Of a stretch of DNA of 43,981 bases, positions 22,218-29,341 are shown piece after piece. The notes beneath the pieces are model-generated. The model saw only the letters and a list, made by a program, of their open reading frames with translations. It ran no database searches and was not told the DNA's origin. Positions within the stretch are counted from its first letter, which is position 1, and each line of letters opens with the position of its first letter. Both the position numbers and the translations under genes were made by a program. This DNA comes from a virus, in IMG/VR virus record IMGVR_UViG_3300022074_000098, positions 1 through 43,981 of that record. One strand, given 5' to 3'.

Positions 22218-23603
22218 ATGACAAGTAAAATTAAAGTAGATAATATAAATAAAGTTTCAGATGATTCTAACATCATCAAAAAATGTGGAACAACAACGAC
22301 AGTTGGATCAGGTTCTGGTCAAACGATTGTAGTTGATGGTGCAACAGTAACATTAGGTAGATGTGGTGGTGCTGTTAATCTTGCATCAGGTGCAACACAG
22401 ACAGGTTTTGGAAGAACTGGTACAGTTGACTGGTGTACGACTGCCAAGACTTCACCTTTCACAGCAGTATCAGGTGACGGATTTTTTGTTAATACGACTG
22501 GCGGTACAATTACTGTAACTTTACCGTCGTCACCAAGTGCAGGTGATATTGTGGCATTGAAAGATTATGCTAGAACTTTTGCTTGCAATGCGGTTACAAT
22601 TTGTAGAAACGGTTCAAAACTGTGTGGTACGTGTACTAACACAACTTTTAATACTGACGGCCTTTCTGCAACTTTAATTTATGTAGATGGAACTAAAGGG
22701 TGGCAACTTATAAATGATGATGCAACATCACAAATGGGAGCATCTTATATACAAGCAACAGGAGGAACGGTAACAACATCAGGAGATTTTAAAATTCATA
22801 CATTTAATTCAACTGCTACTTTTTGTGTTTCTGCGGTTGGTAATCCTGCAGGATCTACTACGGTTGATTATTTAGTAATAGCTGGTGGGGGTTCAGGTGG
22901 TGCTGATGCTGGAGGTGGAGGTGGTGCTGGAGGTTACAGATTTTCAAACGGAACAGCTTCAGGATCTTATTGTGCTGGTCCTGCTCCATTAGGAGCTTCA
23001 GCTTTGCCTGTAAGTGCTCAAGCATATCCAATTACCATAGGTGCTGGTGCTGCTGGTGTAACAGGTGGTGGTGGTAATGTTGGAAATCCTTCCGTTTTTT
23101 CTACAATAACGTCTACTGCTGGTGGCGGTGGTGCAACTGGTTCAGCAGCTGCTGACACAGGTGGATCAGGTGGTGGAGGAAAAGCAAATAACCCTTCTGG
23201 TGCTGCTGGTAATACTCCTCCTGTAAGTCCACCTCAAGGTAATCCAGGAGGAGATGGTCCAGCTTCAGGTGCTGGTGGAGGAGGTGCTGGAGCTGCTGGC
23301 TCTGATGGATCACCTGCCCCAGGAGCAGGTGGACCGGGTGGTAATGGTTTAACTTCTTCTATCAATGGAAGTCCAACAGCTAGAGGTGGTGGCGGAGGAG
23401 GAGGAAATGACTATCCAAGTTTCCCAGCTCCAAGTGGAGGATCTGGTGGTGGTGGTGCTGGTCAGACAAGACCATACTCAGCAGCAGGTGGATCTGGAAC
23501 AGCAAACACAGGTGGTGGTGGAGGTGGATCTGGTGTACCTAGTTGTGCTGGTTCTGGAGCTGGAGGTTCAGGAGTAGTAATAATAAGATACAAATTTCAA
23601 TAG
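22218..23603 (+). CDS. Gly-rich tail fibre, paralogue 2 (461 aa)
   Basis: It has the same architecture as the gene before it: QTGFGRTGTVDWCTTAKTSP, TVTLPSSPSAGDIVALKDYA, then KIHTFNSTATFCVSAVG, YLVIAGGGSGG, a glycine-rich domain, and GVVIIRYKFQ at the end. An extra N-terminal 15 residues and more cysteines (KKCG, LCGTCTN) distinguish it. It starts 3 nt after the previous gene with no Shine-Dalgarno, so translation is probably coupled. The last 35-40 nt are almost identical to those of paralogue 1, a likely recombination point. Confidence 0.75.
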   Translation: MTSKIKVDNINKVSDDSNIIKKCGTTTTVGSGSGQTIVVDGATVTLGRCGGAVNLASGATQTGFGRTGTVDWCTTAKTSPFTAVSGDGFFVNTTGGTITVTLPSSPSAGDIVALKDYARTFACNAVTICRNGSKLCGTCTNTTFNTDGLSATLIYVDGTKGWQLINDDATSQMGASYIQATGGTVTTSGDFKIHTFNSTATFCVSAVGNPAGSTTVDYLVIAGGGSGGADAGGGGGAGGYRFSNGTASGSYCAGPAPLGASALPVSAQAYPITIGAGAAGVTGGGGNVGNPSVFSTITSTAGGGGATGSAAADTGGSGGGGKANNPSGAAGNTPPVSPPQGNPGGDGPASGAGGGGAGAAGSDGSPAPGAGGPGGNGLTSSINGSPTARGGGGGGGNDYPSFPAPSGGSGGGGAGQTRPYSAAGGSGTANTGGGGGGSGVPSCAGSGAGGSGVVIIRYKFQ

Positions 23604-23610
23604 GTAAATT

Positions 23611-25002
23611 ATGAGTAAAATAAAAGTAAACACAGTAGAAAACAGAACAGGCAGCACACTTACATTAGGTAAGTCAGGCACAACAATACAAATGGCTTGT
23701 GGTGCTACACAAACAGGATTTGGTAGAACAGGAACAGTGGACTGGTGTACAACTGCTAAAACATCACCATTTACATCTGTTTCAGGTAAAGGCTACTTCG
23801 TTAATACTACAAGTGGAGTGGTAACTGTTACATTACCATCTTCTCCATCTGCTGGAGACATAGTGTCAATAAAAGATTACGCAAGCACATTTTCTTCAAA
23901 CAATGTAACTGTTGGAAGAAATGGATCAAAAATAGCTTCAGAATGTTTGGATGCCACTTTAAATACAAACGGAGATTCAATTACTTTAGTTTATGTTGAT
24001 GGCACACAAGGTTGGTTAAATATACAAACAGATGATACTGTTGTAGGACAATCATTTGTTGCAGCAACAGGTGGAACAATTACTACCTGTGGAGATTTTA
24101 AAATTCATACATTTACTGCAAGTAGTTGTTTTGCAGTTTCAAATGCAGGCACTTCTTCAGGATCAAACACAGTAGATTATTTAGTTGTAGCAGGTGGTGG
24201 TGCAGGAGCAGTTGGTGAATGGGGTGGAGGCGGAGGTGGTGCTGGTGGTTATAGAGAATCATCAGGCGCTGCATCAGGATCTTATTCCGCTTCACCTTTA
24301 GGAGCTTGTGTATCAGCTTTACCAGTAGCTGTACAAACTTATCCAATTACAGTTGGAGCAGGAGGAGCAGGAGGAACTGCTAATCCTTATGCAACAAATG
24401 GTGATGGAGATAGTGGTTCAGCTTCAGTTTTTTCAACAATATCATCAGCTGGTGGTGGCGGAGCAGGTGGTGGTAATCAAGCCCCAGGTCCAGTAGGATC
24501 AGGTAAAGCAGGTGGTTCAGGTGGAGGTGGAGCAGGACCAGGAGGCGGTCCACAATCTGGTGCAAATTTTGGTGCAGGTAATACTCCTCCAGTATCACCC
24601 GCTCAAGGAAATCCAGGTGGACATTCTTCAAGCAAAAATGGATCAGCCGAAGGTGGTGGAGCCGGTGGTGGAGCAGGTGCAGCAGGCAATGATTCCCCAG
24701 GAACAGGTTATGGTGGAGATGGAGGTAACGGAGTTGCTAGTTCAATAACAGGTTCACCAGTATCAAGAGGTGGTGGAGGAGGAGGATCAGGTGATCCAGC
24801 TCCTAGTTATCCCGGTTCAGCAGGAACAGGAGGTACTGGTGGTGGTGCTTCAGCAGTTGACCCTTATCCAGGCACAGGTGCTGCAGGGACAGCTAATACA
24901 GGAGGTGGTGGAGCAGGTCAAAATTCAGGTGGAGCAAGTTCTCCATCAGTTGGAGGAGCAGGCGGTTCAGGAATAGTAATAATAAGATATAAATTTCAAT
25001 AG
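23611..25002 (+). CDS. Gly-rich tail fibre, paralogue 3 (463 aa)
   Basis: Third copy: SKIKVNTVENRTGSTLTLGK, QTGFGRTGTVDWCTTAKTSP, VTLPSSPSAGDIVSIKDYA, DGTQGWL, then KIHTFTASSCFAVSNAG, YLVVAGGGAGAVG, a long Gly-rich region, ending GIVIIRYKFQ. Length and order match the other two; the Gly-rich sequences between the conserved ends differ. Having three variants of one receptor-binding module suggests a fibre with several subunit types or a host-range reserve. Weak ribosome binding site (TAGG). Confidence 0.75.
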   Translation: MSKIKVNTVENRTGSTLTLGKSGTTIQMACGATQTGFGRTGTVDWCTTAKTSPFTSVSGKGYFVNTTSGVVTVTLPSSPSAGDIVSIKDYASTFSSNNVTVGRNGSKIASECLDATLNTNGDSITLVYVDGTQGWLNIQTDDTVVGQSFVAATGGTITTCGDFKIHTFTASSCFAVSNAGTSSGSNTVDYLVVAGGGAGAVGEWGGGGGGAGGYRESSGAASGSYSASPLGACVSALPVAVQTYPITVGAGGAGGTANPYATNGDGDSGSASVFSTISSAGGGGAGGGNQAPGPVGSGKAGGSGGGGAGPGGGPQSGANFGAGNTPPVSPAQGNPGGHSSSKNGSAEGGGAGGGAGAAGNDSPGTGYGGDGGNGVASSITGSPVSRGGGGGGSGDPAPSYPGSAGTGGTGGGASAVDPYPGTGAAGTANTGGGGAGQNSGGASSPSVGGAGGSGIVIIRYKFQ

Positions 25003-25040
25003 TTGAATGATAATTAAAAATAATATATAAGGAGAACATT

Positions 25041-25457
25041 ATGGCACATTACGCAAAACTAGGAGCAAACAATAAAGTTATAGCGGTTCACGTTGTAGCT
25101 GATGCTGATTGTCAAAACGCTGATGGCATTGAAGATGAAGAAGTAGGTAGACAGTTTTTAGAAAGAATCCATAGCTGGCCTCTTTGGAAAAAAACATCTT
25201 ACAATACACAAGGCGGACAACACAAAAATGGCGGAACACCTTTAAGAGGTAACTACGCAGGCATAGGTTATACTTATGATGAGGACAATGATTTGTTCTT
25301 ACCTAAAAAACCTTTTGCTAGTTGGACTTTAAATGTATCAGAAGCTAGATGGCAATCCCCTATTGGTGATGCACCAGCGTTATCTGAAGAAGAACAAACT
25401 ACTCATAAATATGAGTGGAATGAATCTACAGGTGCTTGGGATAAAGTAGCTAAATAA
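25041..25457 (+). CDS. Conserved phage virion protein (YNTxGGxH type, 138 aa)
   Basis: A 138-aa protein starting MAHYAKLGANNKVIAVHVVA, followed by KKTSYNTQGGQH, RGNYAGIGYTYDEDNDLF and PFASWTLN. This is a widespread virion protein of marine phages, including T4-like cyanophages; its role is not settled. It stands after the fibre genes and probably contributes to a fibre or adhesin. It has GGAGAACATT before the ATG. A promoter-like TTGACA follows its stop. Confidence 0.75.
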   Translation: MAHYAKLGANNKVIAVHVVADADCQNADGIEDEEVGRQFLERIHSWPLWKKTSYNTQGGQHKNGGTPLRGNYAGIGYTYDEDNDLFLPKKPFASWTLNVSEARWQSPIGDAPALSEEEQTTHKYEWNESTGAWDKVAK

Positions 25458-25462
25458 TCCAC

Positions 25463-25493
25463 TTGACATTATTATTGGAGTTAATTACATACT
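25463..25493 (+). promoter_or_regulatory. Possible promoter before the oxygenase cluster
   Basis: A perfect TTGACA (25463-25468) lies just after the preceding stop. The best -10 candidates (TACATA at 17 nt or CATACT at 19 nt) match poorly. It would initiate transcription of the four-gene 2OG-oxygenase-like cluster. Weak support. Confidence 0.3.
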
Positions 25494-25501
25494 AGATAGG
25501 T

Positions 25502-26053
25502 ATGCAAAAGAAAGTATTAACAGAAGTTGATCTTTATACAGGTGAAATTCAAATGCCAAAAGGCTTTGAGATTGATCGTGATAAAATAAGAAACGACATC
25601 ATAGAATCTTACGTAAAGAAAAATAGAATTAACAACAATCCTCAAGCTTATGCTTTTGATGATTATGTTTTACCTTTTTCTCAACCTTTACAATGGATGC
25701 AAGATTACATTAGAGATCATTGGAGATTGGACTACAATAGAACTTTAGTACAAAAAAATATGCACGGTAATGTTATGCATCCCAAAGAAAAGTCTTGGAC
25801 AAGAAATCAAATTGAGCCTGTTGATCTACGTAACTCACCAGATTATACATTTATTTATGGTGTTGATGTTAAAGAAGGATCTTCAGAATGTATTATTGAA
25901 TATGATGATAACAGAAGAAAAAATAGAACGTGGCATTTACCTATACAAGATAATCACTTTATAATGTTTCCAGCTACTAATAAGTATTCTTTTTCACCCA
26001 ATACTTCTAATGGCTTAAATATAATTTTAACAATTAACTATGAATATATCTAA
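25502..26053 (+). CDS. 2OG-oxygenase-like jelly-roll protein, apparently lacking ligands (183 aa)
   Basis: A 183-aa protein. The C-terminal half (TFIYGVDVKEGSSECIIEYD, FIMFPATNKYSFSPNT, NIILTINYEYI) has the strand order of the double-stranded beta-helix 2OG oxygenases, including FIMFP as in their C-terminal core. The place normally held by the distal histidine carries ATNKYSF, and no HxD is evident upstream, so it is probably not an Fe(II) enzyme. It precedes three genes with intact ligands and overlaps the next by 14 nt. Perhaps a structural or partner protein. Confidence 0.6.
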   Translation: MQKKVLTEVDLYTGEIQMPKGFEIDRDKIRNDIIESYVKKNRINNNPQAYAFDDYVLPFSQPLQWMQDYIRDHWRLDYNRTLVQKNMHGNVMHPKEKSWTRNQIEPVDLRNSPDYTFIYGVDVKEGSSECIIEYDDNRRKNRTWHLPIQDNHFIMFPATNKYSFSPNTSNGLNIILTINYEYI

Positions 26054-26684
26054 TTACTATTGGTATTTTGAATCTGCAATACCACCAAGAATATGTGATC
26101 TTATTGTTAAGTATGGTAAGTCAGAAAAAGAAAGAGAGATTATGGCTATTACAGGCGGCTTTGGTAGAGATAGAAATTTAGATAAACAACCTCTTACTAA
26201 AGATGAAATAAAAAATTTACAAAAAAAAAGAGATTCAAATATTGTTTGGATGAACGATAGATGGATTTATAAAGAGATACAGCCTTATGTACATAAAGCA
26301 AATGCGAGCGCAGGTTGGAATTTTAATTGGGATTATTCTGAATCTTGTCAATTTACTATATATAAAAAAGGTCAGTATTATGATTGGCATTGTGATAGTT
26401 GGGATAAACCTTATATGGAAGAAGGTCCAACAAAAGGAAAGATTAGAAAATTATCTGTAACCGTAACGTTAACAGATCCAAAAGAATACAAAGGTGGAGA
26501 GTTAGAGTTTGACTTTAGGAATGAAGACCCTGATAAAAAACCTAATATGAGAACCTGTACAGAAATATTACCAAAAGGCTCTTTGGTTGTATTCCCTTCA
26601 TTTGTATGGCATAGAGTTAAACCCGTAACTAAAGGAGAGAGGAATAGTCTAGTGATATGGAATCTAGGTTATCCATTTAAATAA
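26040..26684 (+). CDS. 2OG-Fe(II) oxygenase, PKHD/PiuC type
   Basis: A 214-aa protein with the complete ligand set: H117-x-D119 (YYDWHCDSW), then GGELEFDF, H191 (PSFVWHRVKPV) and R201 (the 2OG carboxylate-binding arginine in GERNSLVIW). Length and motif order match PKHD-type hydroxylases. These oxidise an unactivated carbon using Fe(II), O2 and 2-oxoglutarate. The substrate is unknown; the location among tail genes suggests modification of a virion protein or host surface glycan. It overlaps the upstream gene by 14 nt. Confidence 0.85.
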   Translation: MNISNYYWYFESAIPPRICDLIVKYGKSEKEREIMAITGGFGRDRNLDKQPLTKDEIKNLQKKRDSNIVWMNDRWIYKEIQPYVHKANASAGWNFNWDYSESCQFTIYKKGQYYDWHCDSWDKPYMEEGPTKGKIRKLSVTVTLTDPKEYKGGELEFDFRNEDPDKKPNMRTCTEILPKGSLVVFPSFVWHRVKPVTKGERNSLVIWNLGYPFK

Positions 26685-26685
26685 T

Positions 26686-27423
26686 ATGAATGATATAAAA
26701 CAAGGTGGCAGTGGTACATCACAAAAACCAAAAGGACACGTAGATTTTAAATCTGCGTTTTATTTTCAGACACCGGTGTGGACTGCAGAAGCACCAATGT
26801 TTTTAAAAAATGCAATTAAGGTAACAGATAAATATATTAAAAAAGCTGACAAGCTTCTTAAAGACAATTTAAAAAAAGAACCACAATGGAAAAAAAATAT
26901 AGGAACATTTGGTTTATCTAAACATAGCGAAAGTTTTTCAAATGATCCTAAAGTAAAAGATTTAGTTCAATTTATAGGACAACGATCTTATGAATTTTTA
27001 GATTGGTCGGGTTTTAATTTACAAAATCATAGTTTACACTTTACAGAATTTTGGGTTCAAGAGTTTAGTGAAAAAGGTGGAGGACACCATTCAACCCACG
27101 CACATTGGAATCAACACGTGTCAGGATTTTACTTTTTAAAGTGTAGCGAAAAAACATCTTATCCTATTTTTCACGATCCAAGACCTGGGTCTATAATGAC
27201 AAAGCTACCATTAAAAGATCAAGCACAAATATCAATGGGTACAAGTATGGTAAATTACAAACCTAAACCAGGAACAATGATTATTTTTCCAGGCTATGTT
27301 CCACACGAATACGCAGTTGATCCAGGATTAGAACCTTTTAGATTTATACATTGGAATATAAAAGTTGTTGAAACAGCAATATCAAAAGAAAGGAGTCAAA
27401 AAGATGAGCTTCAAAAAAAATAA
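26686..27423 (+). CDS. 2OG-Fe(II) oxygenase (2OG-FeII_Oxy_5 type)
   Basis: A 245-aa protein. The core HSTHAHWNQHVSGFYFLKCS (135-154), D164 in FHDPRP, H207 in PGYVPHEYAVD and R219 in PFRFIHWNIK form the HxnH/D...H...R set of the type 5 family, which is common in cyanophage and marine phage genomes. Which of H138 and H140 binds iron is not clear. Substrate unknown. The start follows the previous stop by 1 nt without a Shine-Dalgarno, so translation is probably coupled. It overlaps the next gene. Confidence 0.8.
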   Translation: MNDIKQGGSGTSQKPKGHVDFKSAFYFQTPVWTAEAPMFLKNAIKVTDKYIKKADKLLKDNLKKEPQWKKNIGTFGLSKHSESFSNDPKVKDLVQFIGQRSYEFLDWSGFNLQNHSLHFTEFWVQEFSEKGGGHHSTHAHWNQHVSGFYFLKCSEKTSYPIFHDPRPGSIMTKLPLKDQAQISMGTSMVNYKPKPGTMIIFPGYVPHEYAVDPGLEPFRFIHWNIKVVETAISKERSQKDELQKK

Positions 27424-28057
27424 ATATATAGTTATTAAAGAAGCTGTACCTAAAGATATAGCAGAATTTTGTTATAATTATTTTTTACTTAAAAGAACTG
27501 TTGCTAGAACTTTATTCGATCAAAGATATATATCTCAATTTACAGAAGAGTTTGGTGTATGGAATGATTCACAAGTTCCAAATACATATTCTCACTATGC
27601 AGATATAGCTATGGAAACTTTGCTTATAAGAACTTTACCTATTATGGAAAAGAAAACAGGACTAAAATTATATCCTACATATTCTTATGCAAGAATATAT
27701 AAACCAGGTGATATATTACATAGACACAAAGATAGATTTAGTTGTGAAATATCTACTACATTAAATCTAGGTGGTGATCCTTGGCCAATACATTTAGAGC
27801 CAAAGAAAAATGTAGGTATACCGGATGGTAAAAAGATTACTGTAAAAAGTAATAACAAAGGTATTTTAGTTAATCTAAAACCTGGAGATATGTTAGTTTA
27901 TAGAGGTATGGAATTAGAGCATTGGAGAGAAGAGTTTCAAGGCGATAACTGTGCCCAAGTATTTCTACACTATAACGACCAAAAATCTAAAGATGCGGAT
28001 AAAAATGTAAATGATAGAAGACCGCATTTAGGACTTCCAGCCTGGTTTAAAAAGTGA
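27404..28057 (+). CDS. 2OG-Fe(II) oxygenase (217 aa)
   Basis: I start this at ATG 27404 (MSFKKNKYIVIKEAV) because GAAAGGAG lies 8 nt upstream; the longer in-frame version to 27365 has no site. It contains H108-x-D110 (LHRHKDRFS), LNLGGDPWPIHLEPK, a GDMLVYRGMELEHW stretch with distal H173, and a final CAQVFLHYND. This type is common in marine phages. The fixed arginine of the family is not obvious. It ends the oxygenase group and is followed by a hairpin terminator. Confidence 0.75.
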   Translation: MSFKKNKYIVIKEAVPKDIAEFCYNYFLLKRTVARTLFDQRYISQFTEEFGVWNDSQVPNTYSHYADIAMETLLIRTLPIMEKKTGLKLYPTYSYARIYKPGDILHRHKDRFSCEISTTLNLGGDPWPIHLEPKKNVGIPDGKKITVKSNNKGILVNLKPGDMLVYRGMELEHWREEFQGDNCAQVFLHYNDQKSKDADKNVNDRRPHLGLPAWFKK

Positions 28058-28071
28058 TATAATTCTTAGAT

Positions 28072-28109
28072 GGGGGCAGTACACCACCACATACCTACTG
28101 CCTCCTTTT
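28072..28109 (+). terminator. Hairpin terminator after the oxygenase cluster
   Basis: GGGGGCAGT (28072-28080) pairs with ACTGCCTCC (28097-28105), one mismatch, loop 16 nt, followed by TTTT. It lies 14 nt after the oxygenase stop and 12 nt before the next ATG. A modest intrinsic terminator; some readthrough is likely. Confidence 0.6.
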
Positions 28110-28120
28110 AAGGATTATTT

Positions 28121-28573
28121 ATGAATTTAGGTTTTGATGCAATATCACAATTTCCCATATCGCAGGTAGCTGCAGACAATCAAGTAACCATTGCTATCAA
28201 TGGTAACAACTTAACTTTAAGTATAGGACCAGTATCTGTTGCAGCAGATGCAGTTACAGAAGTTCCTGATGGCAATCAATTAACACTTGGTATTGGAACA
28301 GTAACAATAGTTGGTACAGCAAATCTTGAAGCACCTAAAACACCACTAGTTTTAGGAACAGGGAACGTTACAGTTACTGCAGATGCAAATATTACGGCAT
28401 CTGGAAACAACTTGATTATACGTAGTGGATCTGTTACAATTGTTGGAACTGCGAGTATATCAGCACCAGCGACTCCATTAACATTAAGAACAGGAGAACC
28501 TGGTATTATTACTTGGAACGAAATTGTACCAGGAGCAACAATGGTTTGGACACCAATTAAACCTTACGGATAA
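28121..28573 (+). CDS. Repeat-containing tail protein (150 aa)
   Basis: Between residues 25 and 125 are about four and a half copies of a roughly 22-aa beta unit of the form GNxLxLxxGxVxVxxxAxxxAx, alternating between GNNLTLSIG / VTIVGTA and TPLVLGTG / VTVTADA versions. The last 20 residues (ITWNEIVPGATMVWTPIKPY) are a W-x-E-I-x-P-G cap often seen in virion surface proteins. It looks like a small beta-solenoid or Ig-like fibre. Function in adhesion is a guess. The start has AAGGATTATTT upstream. Confidence 0.65.
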   Translation: MNLGFDAISQFPISQVAADNQVTIAINGNNLTLSIGPVSVAADAVTEVPDGNQLTLGIGTVTIVGTANLEAPKTPLVLGTGNVTVTADANITASGNNLIIRSGSVTIVGTASISAPATPLTLRTGEPGIITWNEIVPGATMVWTPIKPYG

Positions 28574-28576
28574 TAT

Positions 28577-29332
28577 ATGGCATCAACATTTTCAACAGAT
28601 TTAGCATTAGAACTTGTAGCAACCGGTGAAAAAGCTGGTCTATGGGGAAGCATTACAAATACTAATTTACAAATATTACAACAATCAGCAACAGGTGTAG
28701 TTGATGTACCAATGACATCTGGATCAGATGTTACTTTACTTTTATCAGATGGAGCTACATCAAATGGTAAAAATTTATATTTAAAACTTACTGGTACAAT
28801 GGCCGGTAATAATAGTTTAATCATTCCTGCATCAACAACTGGTGGTACTGCTACTAGAGTCTATATAATACAAGATGCAACAGATAGAACTACATCTAAC
28901 AAATATACATTAAGTATTAAAACAGCTGGATCCTCAAGTCCAATAGCTGTCCCTGTAGGATCAACAATGTTAATTCATTCTAATGGTACAGATGCACGAT
29001 TAGATATTTTACAAAAAGGTAACTTTGCAATCACATCTAGTTCTATTACTGCATATACTGCAGTGGCGGGTGATAACTTATTAATTGATACACAAGCAGC
29101 TCAGGTTACAATCACACTACCAGCATCACCAACTATGGGTGATGAGGTTAGTATTATGGATGTATCGGCATCAGGAGGTTTTGGAACTAATAAAGTAATA
29201 GTGGCTCCTGGAACTAAAAATATTAGAGGTGCTAATTCAAATTTAGATTTAGCTACAAATAATCAATCGATTAAATTAAGATACACAAACGCTGATAAAG
29301 GTTGGCAATACGTATACAACCAAACATCATAG
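28577..29332 (+). CDS. Tail fibre / virion protein sharing the fibre module (251 aa)
   Basis: A 251-aa protein starting with DLALELVATGEKAGLWGSIT, then NTNLQILQQ, a tail-protein opening frequent in marine phages. The C-terminal part (LLIDTQAAQVTITLPASPTM, then GDEVSIMDVSASGGFGTNKV and YTNADKGWQYV) matches the N-terminal module of the three Gly-rich fibres in order and spacing. The same domain is therefore used at different ends of four proteins, perhaps as a trimerising or docking unit. The start lies 3 nt after the previous stop. Confidence 0.7.
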   Translation: MASTFSTDLALELVATGEKAGLWGSITNTNLQILQQSATGVVDVPMTSGSDVTLLLSDGATSNGKNLYLKLTGTMAGNNSLIIPASTTGGTATRVYIIQDATDRTTSNKYTLSIKTAGSSSPIAVPVGSTMLIHSNGTDARLDILQKGNFAITSSSITAYTAVAGDNLLIDTQAAQVTITLPASPTMGDEVSIMDVSASGGFGTNKVIVAPGTKNIRGANSNLDLATNNQSIKLRYTNADKGWQYVYNQTS

Positions 29333-29341
29333 GAGTAATAG

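Noticed and set aside
21500-24980. Repetitive GGTGGA-type DNA in the fibre genes as microsatellite or CRISPR-like array
   Set aside because: The repeats follow glycine codons of an intact reading frame, with no fixed unit or spacers.
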